A DNA stretch of 64,000 bases from Ulvibacterium sp965228935 (GTDB lineage Bacteria > Bacteroidota > Bacteroidia > Flavobacteriales > Flavobacteriaceae), in the NCBI RefSeq assembly GCF_965228935.1, contig NZ_OZ245846.1, forward strand, positions 2,480,001-2,544,000, written 5' to 3'. Of this stretch, positions 8,892 through 17,066 are shown in pieces; position 1 is the stretch's first letter; every line of letters begins with the position of its first letter. A program made the position numbers and the translations under genes. The notes under the pieces are model-generated. The model worked only from the letters and a program-made list of their open reading frames with translations. It ran no database searches and was not told where the DNA came from.

Positions 8892-10217
8892 ATGGAACAA
8901 GGTAAATATTCAGTTGGGTTGGACATTGGGACAACCAAGATCGTGGCCATAATTGGCAGGGAAAACGAATATGGAAAAATTGAGGTTCTCGGTATTGGAC
9001 GGTCCAAAAGTTTGGGGGTACACCGGGGTGTTGTAAACAATATTACCCAGACCATTAAATCTATTCAACAGGCTGTGGAGGAGGCCGAGGCCAATTCCGG
9101 ATTAAAAATCGGCTCGGTCGTTGTGGGCATAGCGGGTCAGCATATCAGAAGTCTTCAGCATAGCGATTACATTACACGCTCGGATTCGGAAGAGGTGATC
9201 AATGAAGATGACCTGGATCAATTGTGCAATCAAGTGTACAAACTGGTTATGCTCCCGGGGGAGGAAATTATCCATGTGTTGCCACAAGAATATAAGGTCG
9301 ATGGCCAGGCCGAGATCAAGCAGCCCATTGGAATGTACGGTGGACGCTTGGAAGCCAATTTCCATGTGGTGGTTGGGCAGGTTTCGTCCATAAAAAATGT
9401 AGGAAGGTGTATAAAGAGTGCCGGCCTGGATTTAGGCAATATTACTTTGGAGCCTTTGGCCTCTTCGGATGCGGTATTGAGCCAGGAAGAGAAGGAAGCA
9501 GGGGTCGCTTTGATCGATATCGGTGGAGGCACTACGGATTTAGCCATTTTCAAGGACGGCATTATTCGGCATACTGCGGTGATTCCATTTGGGGGAGGTG
9601 TCATTACCGAAGATATCAAAGAAGGGTGTTCCATCATAGAAAAGCAGGCGGAATTGCTGAAAATCAAGTTTGGCTCGGCATGGCCCGGGGAGAATCGGGA
9701 CAACGAAATTGTATCCATTCCTGGGCTTCGTGGTAGGGAACCCAAGGAAATTACGCTAAAGAACCTTTCCAAGATCATTCATGCCAGGGTGGTGGAAATC
9801 GTGGAGCAGGTATATGTTGAGATAAAGAACTATGGGCATGAGGAGCAAAAAAAGAAACTCATAGCAGGTATCGTACTCACAGGAGGAGGGAGCCAGTTAA
9901 AACACTTGAAGCAATTGGTGGAGTACATTACCGGTATGGACACCCGCATCGGTTATCCCAATGAACATCTTGCCGGGGATTCTGAGGAAACCATTGCCAG
10001 TCCTTTGTACGCTACCGCAGTGGGTCTTTTGATGAATGCCCTGAAAAATCAAAGTAAGGAGAAATCGGTAGCGCAAAGTCAGGAACATGAAGAAGAAATG
10101 GCCTTTGCCACCCATGAACAGGAGACCGTTGGAGGAGCCAAGGCAAAAAAAGAGAGAAAATCCGTTTTTGACAAATGGTCGGAAAAGCTTAAGGATTTTT
10201 TGGATAATGCAGAATAA
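8892..10217 (+). CDS. ftsA: Cell division protein FtsA
   Basis: Actin-fold ATPase that tethers FtsZ polymers to the membrane. DIGTTKIVAIIG at residues 11-22 is the phosphate-1 loop and ALIDIGGGTTDLAIF near residue 207 is phosphate-2; GIVLTGGGSQL near residue 330 is the adenosine motif. After a polar linker the C-terminus (KWSEKLKDFLD) can form an amphipathic membrane-targeting helix. The frame extends back to an ATG at 8868 inside ftsQ, but the ATG at 8892 gives the expected MEQGKYSVGLDIG start and has an AGGGA element upstream. ftsZ follows after 36 bp. Confidence 0.95.
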   Translation: MEQGKYSVGLDIGTTKIVAIIGRENEYGKIEVLGIGRSKSLGVHRGVVNNITQTIKSIQQAVEEAEANSGLKIGSVVVGIAGQHIRSLQHSDYITRSDSEEVINEDDLDQLCNQVYKLVMLPGEEIIHVLPQEYKVDGQAEIKQPIGMYGGRLEANFHVVVGQVSSIKNVGRCIKSAGLDLGNITLEPLASSDAVLSQEEKEAGVALIDIGGGTTDLAIFKDGIIRHTAVIPFGGGVITEDIKEGCSIIEKQAELLKIKFGSAWPGENRDNEIVSIPGLRGREPKEITLKNLSKIIHARVVEIVEQVYVEIKNYGHEEQKKKLIAGIVLTGGGSQLKHLKQLVEYITGMDTRIGYPNEHLAGDSEETIASPLYATAVGLLMNALKNQSKEKSVAQSQEHEEEMAFATHEQETVGGAKAKKERKSVFDKWSEKLKDFLDNAE

Positions 10218-10253
10218 TAGTAAAAGAATATAATAACCAGTAATAAAAAGAAT

Positions 10254-12179
10254 ATGAGCAAGAACACGGAATTTGAAAACATATCCTTTGATCTGCCCAA
10301 AAATCAAAGTAATGTCATAAAGGTCATTGGTGTAGGAGGTGGCGGGAGCAATGCCATTAACCATATGTTCCAGGCCGGCATAAACGGAGTGGACTTTGTT
10401 ATCTGCAATACCGATCAACAGGCATTGCAGAACAGTCCAGTACCGAATAAGATCCAATTGGGGGTTTCCTTAACGGAAGGACTCGGTGCCGGGGCCAATC
10501 CGGAAATCGGCGAACAGGCCGCACTGGAGAGTATGGAGGAAATTAAGGGTATGCTGGATACCACAACAAAAATGATTTTCATTACTGCCGGTATGGGCGG
10601 GGGAACGGGTACTGGTGCCGCTCCCGTGATTGCAAAACAGGCGAAGGAAATGGATGTGCTTACCGTGGGCATAGTCACCATGCCCTTTCAGTTCGAAGGT
10701 AAAATGCGTTGCCAACAAGCTCATGCGGGGATTGAAAAATTACGCTCCAATGTAGATTCCCTTATAGTTATCAATAACAATAAGTTACGTGAGGTGTATG
10801 GAAATTTGGGCTTCAAGGCCGGTTTTTCCAAAGCGGACGAAGTCCTGGCCACTGCGGCCCGGGGTATTGCCGAGGTCATCACTCATCACTATACGCAGAA
10901 CATTGACCTTAGGGACGCCAAAACCGTACTTTCCAATAGTGGCACGGCCATTATGGGATCCGCCATGGCATCCGGTTCCTCAAGGGCCCATGAAGCCATT
11001 GTAAAGGCCTTGGATTCCCCCCTATTGAACGATAACAAAATTACAGGAGCCAAAAATGTGCTGCTATTGATCGTTTCCGGTTCCCAAGAGATTACCATAG
11101 ACGAAATAGGTGAGATCAATGACCATATCCAAGTGGAGGCAGGTTATGGCGCCAATATTATCATGGGTGTAGGTGAGGATGAAAATTTAGGTGAAGCCAT
11201 TGCCGTTACCGTTATCGCCACGGGGTTTAATGTGGATCAGCAAGATGATATCGTAAATACGGAATCCAAAAAAATCATCCATAACCTGGAGGAAGGGCAG
11301 AAAGCTGAACAGGACTTGACCCCTAAGCCCATTGTACATCAACTACAGGAAGAGGAGAGCGAAGAGCCCCAAAAAGTGTATCAACTTCCGGAAGAGGAAG
11401 AGTTGGGAATGGATTTGATTCCTACGACCAGCTATATCAAGAATTTCAATGTTTTCTATGAAGAGGTGATTGAAGGTATAGTAGAGGGGGAAGTCTCTGA
11501 AGATGACTTCATTATTATCGACTCCAAGGATACCCTTAACGATATTGAAGTAGTAGACCCGGAGGTAGTCTCGTCCAAAAAGGAACAGTTTACCATGAGT
11601 TTTGATATGCCATTGTCCCAGGAAGATGAGGAAGAAAAGGAAAATGTAATCACCTTTAACCTGGATGAGGAAGTAAAGGATATGGACGTTAAGGATTATA
11701 TTGATGTGGTGCCCGTGTTGGAATACAATAAAGATGGTGAAACCCGCTACAGTCTGGACGATTATATGGAATTGGAAAATAAACTTACCGGAGCCAAATC
11801 CAAAGCGGAGGAGTACGATCCTAAAATAATAGAGGACGAGCTGATTTTCGAGAAAAAGACCATAGCCGGTAACGATGAAGACTTGAGATCTCAGAGCCCT
11901 TCCAAGGAAGTCGATCCCATGGAAATCCCTATCGAGGAATTGTTGCGCGAAAGGGCCGATGAACGCAGAAGAAAATTAAAGGATTTCAACTACAAGTTTC
12001 AGAATAGTTTAAACAACATAGATGAAATAGAGAAAGAACCGGCCTACAAGCGCCAAGGCGTGAATTTGAACGAAAACCCAAGACAGGCCAAGGTTTCCAG
12101 AACCAGCCTAAGTGAAGATAGTAATGGAGAGATCCAATTACGTTCCAACAATTCATTTTTAAATGATAACGTGGATTAG
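10254..12179 (+). CDS. ftsZ: Cell division protein FtsZ with long acidic C-terminal extension
   Basis: Tubulin-like GTPase that forms the Z ring. The N-terminal domain starts IKVIGVGGGGSNA, and the GTP-binding signature GGGTGTG is at residues 115-121. The GTPase and activation domains end near residue 330. The remaining 310 or so residues are low-complexity and strongly acidic (many E/D, several LPEEEE-like runs), ending in a basic patch (RRRKLKDFNYKFQ near residue 594) and a polar tail. E. coli FtsZ is 383 residues long, so the tail nearly doubles the protein; long tails are known in Flavobacteriia. It is the last gene before a terminator. Confidence 0.97.
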   Translation: MSKNTEFENISFDLPKNQSNVIKVIGVGGGGSNAINHMFQAGINGVDFVICNTDQQALQNSPVPNKIQLGVSLTEGLGAGANPEIGEQAALESMEEIKGMLDTTTKMIFITAGMGGGTGTGAAPVIAKQAKEMDVLTVGIVTMPFQFEGKMRCQQAHAGIEKLRSNVDSLIVINNNKLREVYGNLGFKAGFSKADEVLATAARGIAEVITHHYTQNIDLRDAKTVLSNSGTAIMGSAMASGSSRAHEAIVKALDSPLLNDNKITGAKNVLLLIVSGSQEITIDEIGEINDHIQVEAGYGANIIMGVGEDENLGEAIAVTVIATGFNVDQQDDIVNTESKKIIHNLEEGQKAEQDLTPKPIVHQLQEEESEEPQKVYQLPEEEELGMDLIPTTSYIKNFNVFYEEVIEGIVEGEVSEDDFIIIDSKDTLNDIEVVDPEVVSSKKEQFTMSFDMPLSQEDEEEKENVITFNLDEEVKDMDVKDYIDVVPVLEYNKDGETRYSLDDYMELENKLTGAKSKAEEYDPKIIEDELIFEKKTIAGNDEDLRSQSPSKEVDPMEIPIEELLRERADERRRKLKDFNYKFQNSLNNIDEIEKEPAYKRQGVNLNENPRQAKVSRTSLSEDSNGEIQLRSNNSFLNDNVD

Positions 12180-12201
12180 CTGCCCTTTTCCCCAAACAGT
12201 C

Positions 12202-12240
12202 AAACCCGAGAATAACGATTATTTTCGGGTTTATTTTTTA
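12202..12240 (+). terminator. Rho-independent terminator of the dcw cluster
   Basis: The arm AAACCCGA (12202-12209) pairs with TCGGGTTT (12225-12232). The stem continues inward through GAATAA/TTATTT to a very small loop, and a T-rich run (TTATTTTTTA) follows. It begins 22 bp after the ftsZ stop and overlaps the promoter of the next gene. Confidence 0.85.
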
Positions 12241-12246
12241 TCTTTG
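12239..12246 (+). promoter_or_regulatory. Bacteroidota -7 promoter element upstream of yqeY
   Basis: TATCTTTG matches the Bacteroidota -7 consensus TAnnTTTG exactly. It lies 21 bp before the ATG of the YqeY gene, so the transcript would have a very short leader. It follows directly on the ftsZ terminator, meaning yqeY is transcribed separately from the dcw cluster. Confidence 0.7.
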
Positions 12247-12267
12247 CAGTCCGAAAAATCAGAAATT

Positions 12268-12717
12268 ATGGGTCTACAACAGCAGGTAATGGAACAAATG
12301 AAAGTGGCTATGAAATCCAAGGATTCCGTAGCTTTGGAATCCCTTCGGGCCATTAAGTCGGCCTTGCTATTGGCACAGACCGAAAGTGGTGCAGGGGGCA
12401 ATCTTTCCGAGGCCGATGAAATAAAGTTGGTGCAGAAATTAGTCAAACAACGTAAGGACAGTGCATCCATTTATACGGAGCAAGGCAGGGCCGATTTGGC
12501 GGAACCGGAATTGGCACAGGCTGCCGTTATTGAACAGTTCCTTCCGGAACAACTGACCGAGGAAGAAATTGAAAAAGTAGTGGTACAGACTATAGATGCC
12601 ACCGGTGCCTCAGGGATGAAGGATATGGGTAAGGTCATGGGAATCGTTTCCAAGGAATTGGCCGGACAGGCCGATGGAAAAACTATTTCTACTATAGTAA
12701 AAAATAAGTTATCTTAG
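12268..12717 (+). CDS. GatB/YqeY domain protein
   Basis: Small helical protein of the YqeY family (149 residues), related to the C-terminal tRNA-binding domain of GatB/aspartyl-glutamyl amidotransferase. The family pattern is clear: an N-terminal helix with MKSKDSVALESLRAIKSAL, then DEIKLVQKLVKQRKDS, LPEQLTEEEIE, and a C-terminal GMKDMGKVMGIVSKEL...DGKTISTIVK segment. The frame is open to 12163, but the promoter and family start point to the ATG at 12268. It lies between the dcw terminator and a tRNA gene. The cellular role of free YqeY proteins is uncertain; a tRNA-linked function is inferred from the fold. Confidence 0.93.
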   Translation: MGLQQQVMEQMKVAMKSKDSVALESLRAIKSALLLAQTESGAGGNLSEADEIKLVQKLVKQRKDSASIYTEQGRADLAEPELAQAAVIEQFLPEQLTEEEIEKVVVQTIDATGASGMKDMGKVMGIVSKELAGQADGKTISTIVKNKLS

Positions 12718-12748
12718 CGCGCTTTTAAAGATGCTCTAAAATTTTTTT

Positions 12749-12822
12749 GGCCGCGTAGTTCAACTGGATAGAATATCAGATTTCGGCTCTGAGGGTTGGG
12801 GGTTCGAATCCTCCCGCGGTCA
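12749..12822 (+). tRNA. tRNA-Arg (anticodon TCG)
   Basis: A complete cloverleaf can be drawn. The acceptor arm GGCCGCG pairs with CGCGGTC (one G-T pair), with discriminator A. The anticodon stem TCAGA/TCTGA encloses the loop TTTCGGC with anticodon TCG, and the T arm is GGGGG-TTCGAAT-CCTCC. CCA is not encoded. The anticodon reads CGA/CGG arginine codons. The last bases of the gene are duplicated downstream, marking it as an integration target. Confidence 0.93.
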
Positions 12823-12823
12823 C
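12807..12823 (+). repeat. tRNA-proximal copy of a 17-bp direct repeat (attachment-site-like)
   Basis: AATCCTCCCGCGGTCAC covers the 3' half of the T arm, the acceptor strand and the discriminator of tRNA-Arg. An exact copy lies at 12958-12974 in the same orientation. Integrases of the tyrosine family commonly use tRNA 3' ends in this way, so this copy would be the reconstituted tRNA-side site. Confidence 0.7.
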
Positions 12824-12849
12824 GAATAAATCAACAAAGAGTTGAAATG

Positions 12850-12885
12850 AAGCAAGTTCAAAATAAAGAGCTTGCTTTTTATTTT
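12850..12885 (+). terminator. Rho-independent terminator after tRNA-Arg
   Basis: AAGCAAGTTC pairs with GAGCTTGCTT (one G-T pair) across the 8-base loop AAAATAAA and is followed by TTTATTTT. It lies 28 bp after the tRNA and inside the segment bounded by the two 17-bp repeats. Confidence 0.8.
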
Positions 12886-12957
12886 GGATGAAGCGCAAAT
12901 TTCCTTTGTTGATTTTCAAAGCGGAGCTTTATTAGGACGTTCAAACGAAGTGAAGAA

Positions 12958-12974
12958 AATCCTCCCGCGGTCAC
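12958..12974 (+). repeat. Distal copy of the tRNA-derived 17-bp repeat
   Basis: Exact copy of the tRNA-Arg 3' end, AATCCTCCCGCGGTCAC, 151 bp downstream of the first and with no tRNA body attached. This fits a tandem or residual attachment site left by an element that integrated at the tRNA. The accessory block of minus-strand genes begins immediately to the right. Confidence 0.7.
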
Positions 12975-12981
12975 TGCAAGC

Positions 12982-13020
12982 GGAAAAATCATTACGTTGG
13001 TAATGTTTTTTCCTTTTTTT
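12982..13020 (+). terminator. Strong hairpin with T-tract at the left edge of the accessory block
   Basis: GGAAAAATCATTAC pairs with GTAATGTTTTTTCC around the loop GTTG and is followed by seven T on the plus strand; the minus strand also ends the hairpin near A/T-rich sequence. It starts right at the stop of the minus-strand methyltransferase gene, so it can serve both that gene and the plus-strand tRNA transcript. Confidence 0.75.
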
Positions 13021-13863
13021 CTACTTCTCACATCTTGTGAATATTACATTGTCCCCATTCCATAAATCACTTTCGGGCAAAATGTCTTCTCGGAATTCAA
13101 TGTTTCTAAAATTCTGTTGCTTCAACATTACGGATAGATCATTCTGAGAGAAGAAATGCGTCCAAAAACGGTAATTATCAATAGTTCCACCAGTATCGAT
13201 TACGGTATGCTGAAACAGAATTACTTTTTCCTTTTCATATAAGAACGATTTCGACAAAGCCAGGTATGGTGTTTCCTTCCAAAAACCGGCATGGCTTGCT
13301 TCCCACGTTTTAGGGGATAGTTTATCCTTCAACCCACTATCCTTCAAAACATCAAAAATGAAAACTCCACCTTTCTTTAACGCCTTAAAAATATTGGCCA
13401 AAAGTTTTTCTCGCTCAATGGGCAACAATACACCTAAATCCGCATAAATGAGCAAAACCAATTCAAATTTCTCCTGTCCCAAATCAACATCTAAATAACT
13501 TGCCTTCTTATAGTCAATGCTCAATCCTTTTTCTTTTGCTGATTGAGTCGCGTAGTCAATCGAAGTTTGCGAAATATCGATCCCCGTAACTTTATGCCCA
13601 CTTTTTGCAAAAAGTTCCGTGTACAGACCTGGTCCGCAACCGAGATCCAAAATACTTAGTTTTTGACCCTTGCCCAGGGTTTCCAAAATCCATTTGACGG
13701 TTTTTTCTATCGTTGATTTTTTACGGCTTGCCAGGTCCACGTCCGGGTTTAGATGAATCTGAAGCAATTGTTTTGAGATATGTGGGTCGGTCCACATAAA
13801 AGAAGTCCCTTTACTGTAAAGGCTCGGTTTCTCGGCCAATGAAACTATTTCTGTTACCATCAT
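13021..13863 (-). CDS. Class I SAM-dependent methyltransferase
   Basis: Predicted cytoplasmic methyltransferase of 280 residues; substrate unknown. The SAM-binding motif I ILDLGCGPG lies at residues 71-79, with VTGIDIS as the acidic motif II strand and a later FELVLLIYADLGVL segment as motif IV. The N-terminal FMWTDPHISKQLLQIHLNP block and the C-terminal WTHFFSQNDL segment resemble small-molecule methyltransferases rather than RNA or protein enzymes. It starts at tandem ATG codons. It is the leftmost gene of the accessory block, with a palindromic element (13932-14008) upstream and a terminator hairpin downstream. Confidence 0.85.
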   Translation of the reverse strand: MMVTEIVSLAEKPSLYSKGTSFMWTDPHISKQLLQIHLNPDVDLASRKKSTIEKTVKWILETLGKGQKLSILDLGCGPGLYTELFAKSGHKVTGIDISQTSIDYATQSAKEKGLSIDYKKASYLDVDLGQEKFELVLLIYADLGVLLPIEREKLLANIFKALKKGGVFIFDVLKDSGLKDKLSPKTWEASHAGFWKETPYLALSKSFLYEKEKVILFQHTVIDTGGTIDNYRFWTHFFSQNDLSVMLKQQNFRNIEFREDILPESDLWNGDNVIFTRCEK

Positions 13864-13931
13864 TTTTTACAATTCTCCCTAAAAGAGTTACATTATTCGT
13901 TTCTATTTGCGCAAATCCTCATTTTTTAAAT

Positions 13932-14008
13932 GCCCAATAACAGACTCGACCCTGATTTTGTCCCTCCCGAGTACTTGGGATTAGGATGGGCTATGGCAAT
14001 CGTTGGGC
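13932..14008. repeat. Cassette-boundary palindrome A (attC-like)
   Basis: The outer arms are GCCCAAT (13932-13938) and GTTGGGC (14002-14008); the latter fits the integron core pattern GTTRRRY. The interior holds the near-palindrome TCCCGAGTACTTGGGA (13965-13980). It fills the gap between the methyltransferase gene and the NTF2-like gene and begins 11 bp after the latter's stop. The interior shares sequence with elements B and E. Confidence 0.6.
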
Positions 14009-14019
14009 TTCAATACTTT

Positions 14020-14379
14020 TTATTCCGTCGGGATCGGTAATTTGTGTTGCCTTAAAAATGATAGTTTATCCCAATATCCCCTTTGAAATTTAATTTTCCC
14101 GTCCTCAATTTGAAAGAACCCACAGCCACGTAGTCCCAAAGGGTCTTTCCATTCCAAAATTCCCCAATCGTTATCCTCAAAAATGTTCTCAATTATGCAA
14201 GTCATGTCCACTTGGTTAAACTCATTTTCAAACATTTCCCGGATTGCAGCTTTTCCAACAAACGGTTGATCGGTCACTTGATGATTAATAGCGTTGTCAT
14301 GATAAAATTCCGAAATCCTTTCAGCGTTACCTTCGTTAAAAGTTTCCACCCAATTTTTGATTACGTCTTTTGGTCTCAT
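14020..14379 (-). CDS. NTF2-like (SnoaL-type) protein
   Basis: Small cytoplasmic protein of 119 residues with the NTF2-like pattern. An N-terminal helix (VIKNWVETFNEGNAERISEFY) is followed by a loop with HDNAINH, a helix GKAAIREMFENEF, and strands ending in GCGFFQIEDGKIKFQRGYWD. This fold is used by polyketide cyclases, ketosteroid isomerases and many binding proteins; the substrate cannot be read from the sequence. It stands alone between palindromes A and B, so it forms a one-gene unit. Confidence 0.82.
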   Translation of the reverse strand: MRPKDVIKNWVETFNEGNAERISEFYHDNAINHQVTDQPFVGKAAIREMFENEFNQVDMTCIIENIFEDNDWGILEWKDPLGLRGCGFFQIEDGKIKFQRGYWDKLSFLRQHKLPIPTE

Positions 14380-14406
14380 TTTTATTAGTTCTTTTTTTGG
14401 TACGAA

Positions 14407-14482
14407 GCAGAACGGTCTCGACTGTAATTTCGCCCCTCCCGAGTACTCGGGATCAGGATAAATTATAGCCCTTGGTGCCTGC
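14407..14482. repeat. Cassette-boundary palindrome B (attC-like)
   Basis: Outer arms GCAGAAC (from 14407) and GGTGCCTGC (to 14482); inner arms TGTAATTTCGCC and GGATAAATTATAGCC. The centre is the perfect 16-bp palindrome TCCCGAGTACTCGGGA (14437-14452). The stop codon of the serine hydrolase gene (14463-14465) lies inside the arm AATTATAGCC, so the last residues of that protein are encoded by the element. Confidence 0.6.
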
Positions 14483-15809
14483 TATCCTTGAATCCCTTTT
14501 TTAGTTCATAAATTGATGAACAATGAATGGTTAAGCTTTTTCCATTGTCTTTTGAAAACCAAACCCACAAATCAATTCCTGGAGCATAGTAAAAATCGGA
14601 GTCTAACCTGAAGAGATTAATGGATTTATCATTTATATCAATTTTAAGGGTGCCGTTATCGTTGTTAACACGAGCAATTCGGTTTTCGTTCAAATAATAG
14701 CTACCTGCTATTTCCTTATTCTTAAGTTCCAACGGCTGTGGATGTTCCCAATCAGGGATACTACCATCATTTAAGTAATGATTTATATTTCTTACCATCA
14801 TAGGTCTAAGCCAATGCGCCATTTTAGTATTGGTCAAATGGACGATCGACCTTTTTCTGTCAATGTCAAAATAGACCATGGTGTAAAATCCTTTCCAATC
14901 CCCTGTAAAATGATATCTTCTTTGATTGTCCAGATTATACCAATGAAGAACATTGAATTCACTTAATGGACTTTTTGTTTTTAGGGCCATTGTAAATTTG
15001 TGACTTTGATATAGAGAGTTTGCTAGGAAAGATCTACTCCACTTTGATAAGTCCTCGGCTGAAAAAAACAAATTGCAATCGCCATAGAATGCTTCGAAAT
15101 CTTCAGAATCATAGGTTTGTAAAGTACCTCCTTCCTTTGTATAACCCAATGCGCGATTTTTTGATAAGTCCTTTGATCGAGCAGGCCTAAGAAACCAATC
15201 TTCCAGGCCAAGGGGCCCGGCAATTTTTCTTTTAATGAATTCCTCATAGGAAACTTCACTAATGCTCTCAATTATAATGGCAAGAAGACGGTGATTAAAT
15301 CCATTGTACATAAACTGACTCCCCGGTGCGAATTCTAATTTTGGTTTAGTATTGATTAGAAAATCCAGAAATGTTCTGTTCGTTATGGGAATACCTTTTT
15401 CCGCCCCATCAAAAACATAATCGTCCGATACAATTCCAGAGGTTTGTTCCAATAAGTGACGAATTGTTATGGATCGATATGGAAAATCCTGAATGAAAAC
15501 ATGTATAGGGGTATTTAAATCGATTTCATTGGAATCAGCCAACATTAGCATGGCTAAGGCAGTGAAAGTTTTAGTAATTGAACCGGTGTCCATGGATGTG
15601 TCGGTTTCAAACGGAATTTGCCGTTCAAAGTCCGCATAGCCAAATCCTTTTGACAGTAAAACACTATCATTTTCAGTAACTATGATTGCTCCATTGAAGA
15701 GACCCTGTTCATTGAGTTTTTGAACATGTTGCTCCAGATCGACACTTTCTTTATTCCTCTGACAGGAAATTGACAACAGAAAAATTAAGAGATATATACA
15801 ATCTTTCAT
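14463..15809 (-). CDS. Serine hydrolase, beta-lactamase family (lipoprotein)
   Basis: Predicted outer-surface or periplasmic lipoprotein of 448 residues. The signal peptide ends in a lipobox-like SIS-Cys16. The catalytic SxxK motif is S77-I-T-K80, and MYNGFNH about 95 residues later resembles the second YxN-type motif of class C beta-lactamases and DD-peptidases. The C-terminal part is a beta-rich domain seen in many flavobacterial esterase/beta-lactamase-family proteins. Such proteins act on esters, D-amino-acid peptides or peptidoglycan; which one is unknown. The final codons (CAC CAA GGG CTA TAA) are encoded by palindrome B. Confidence 0.85.
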   Translation of the reverse strand: MKDCIYLLIFLLSISCQRNKESVDLEQHVQKLNEQGLFNGAIIVTENDSVLLSKGFGYADFERQIPFETDTSMDTGSITKTFTALAMLMLADSNEIDLNTPIHVFIQDFPYRSITIRHLLEQTSGIVSDDYVFDGAEKGIPITNRTFLDFLINTKPKLEFAPGSQFMYNGFNHRLLAIIIESISEVSYEEFIKRKIAGPLGLEDWFLRPARSKDLSKNRALGYTKEGGTLQTYDSEDFEAFYGDCNLFFSAEDLSKWSRSFLANSLYQSHKFTMALKTKSPLSEFNVLHWYNLDNQRRYHFTGDWKGFYTMVYFDIDRKRSIVHLTNTKMAHWLRPMMVRNINHYLNDGSIPDWEHPQPLELKNKEIAGSYYLNENRIARVNNDNGTLKIDINDKSINLFRLDSDFYYAPGIDLWVWFSKDNGKSLTIHCSSIYELKKGFKDSRHQGL

Positions 15810-15823
15810 TTCTAATAGTTGTG

Positions 15824-16054
15824 GTCAACACCTTGGCTATTAATTCCCGCCCCTGCCCGTTCCGTTCGGACGGGTCGTTCTCGCCTCCGACAAACCGCCT
15901 ACCGGCGGCGAAAGAAAGGCGCCCAAGAAATCGTTGGATTTTCACCTGCTTCCTGCCAGACTTGGCCGTAATAAATCCGGCCGTTGATAGTTTCTAGGTT
16001 TCAAGTTAACCAATTGTCGCTTATCAAGCAGGTAAATTATAGCCCTTGTTGAAG
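15824..16054. repeat. Cassette-boundary palindrome C (long, attC-like)
   Basis: Outer arms GTCAACACCTTGGCTATTAATT (split here as GTCAAC and TTGGCTATTAATT, from 15824) and AAATTATAGCCCTTGTTGAAG (ending 16054, split as AAATTATAGCC and TTGTTGAAG) are inverted copies of each other. The 190-bp interior has further hairpins, CCCGTTCCG/CGGACGGG at 15856-15874 and CCGCC/GGCGG near 15896. It occupies most of the gap between the serine hydrolase start and the next gene; no other feature is visible there. Confidence 0.55.
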
Positions 16055-16095
16055 TAGGTTAATCCATGGTTTAACTAGAGCTTAGTAAAGACATC

Positions 16096-16926
16096 TTAAT
16101 TTAGAAATTTAATAGAATAATCTTCATACCAGAATTCCGCCCTTAGGTAGCGCTTTTTTCCAAATTTATTACATCTGTAGCTTTTTCTCCTTCCCGGAAA
16201 GATCAGCCCTTCTTTCTTAACGACGGAGAGATTTTCTATTAAAGCATATGTTGGTTCGTGATAAACCATAGAACTTAAAAAGGCACCATTATTTTTGTCG
16301 AAATGATACCACCACTCGTCTTTAGTAGAATGATTTGAGTGCTTCTTTGGTTCATAGGTGGCTCTAACGGCGTGTACGGTGTCAATAGCGTTAAGGGATT
16401 TTAGCCCTTCATAGGTAAGGACCGTACCTTTATCCAAAAGTTTGAAAGGCATTCCTACAACATACAATGAGCTGTTCACTGCAGATTTTACGGTATCGCC
16501 CTGCTCGATAAGGCTATCATTTTTGAATTTTTGGGAAATGGAATCATTATGTATAATTAAAAAGCTATCCTTATCAACGATCCATGCTATTTTTATGCTT
16601 TTATTAGGTCTTAATACATAGTGGTGCCGTTGCGTTGTTTCCGACTCAATTTGGCCATTCTCTAAAAGTAACCTTGCCGTTTTCGTATATTTCAAGGAAG
16701 CTATCCCTTTCCATTTTTCTAGTGTCCCGGCCGAATCTATTGCGTTTTCCACTATTTGTAAAGCCGTAGTTTTTTTTGAAGTATCATCAATTTTTTCCTT
16801 TTCTTTTGAAAATTTACAAGAGATGGAAATGCAAGCGGAGATACAGATGATTAGCAGGGGTTGCCTAGTATTTTTTGTGAAAAACAAAACCAAGGATAGT
16901 ACCGGGTAAGAAATTCTATTTTTCAT
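16096..16926 (-). CDS. Conserved lipoprotein, LolA-like/DUF6503-type
   Basis: Predicted lipoprotein of 276 residues with a hydrophobic N-terminus and a lipobox-like SISCK. The rest is a run of beta strands with conserved aromatic residues (WKGIASLKYTKTARL, DEWWYHFDKNNG), like the incomplete beta-barrel of LolA/LppX proteins and the Bacteroidota DUF6503 family. A lipid- or lipoprotein-binding role is only an inference from fold resemblance. A protein with the same general pattern is encoded at 45747-46484. It sits alone between palindromes C and D. Confidence 0.6.
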   Translation of the reverse strand: MKNRISYPVLSLVLFFTKNTRQPLLIICISACISISCKFSKEKEKIDDTSKKTTALQIVENAIDSAGTLEKWKGIASLKYTKTARLLLENGQIESETTQRHHYVLRPNKSIKIAWIVDKDSFLIIHNDSISQKFKNDSLIEQGDTVKSAVNSSLYVVGMPFKLLDKGTVLTYEGLKSLNAIDTVHAVRATYEPKKHSNHSTKDEWWYHFDKNNGAFLSSMVYHEPTYALIENLSVVKKEGLIFPGRRKSYRCNKFGKKRYLRAEFWYEDYSIKFLN

Positions 16927-16969
16927 AACGAATTAATCCTGAATTGGAATCAATGATACCTTAATGTAC

Positions 16970-17019
16970 GCTAACGTTTGGCTAAGCTGCATTTCAATGC
17001 AGTTTGGCCTTTGTTGGCC
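16970..17019. repeat. Cassette-boundary palindrome D (compact, attC-like)
   Basis: The most compact and cleanest of the set, 50 bp long. GCTAAC at the left is opposed by GTTGGC at the right, TTTGGCTAA by TTTGGCC, and CTGCATT/AATGCAG form the apical stem (16987-17002) around a 2-base loop. This ordered two-box layout on each side is the architecture of integron attC sites. It lies between the DUF6503-like gene and the DUF2891 gene. Confidence 0.6.
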
Positions 17020-17066
17020 ACGGTTTTCTTTATACATAATTTGTGAATCCTTGTATTTCCTTAGTT

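Noticed and set aside
9230..9778. A 182-codon open frame on the minus strand inside ftsA
   Set aside because: It is antisense to a strongly conserved gene, its translation has no recognisable family pattern, and its length follows from the codon bias of the real gene.
12841..12957. A small RNA gene between the two tRNA-derived repeats
   Set aside because: The only structure is the terminator hairpin; there is no promoter box or second stem to support a separate RNA.
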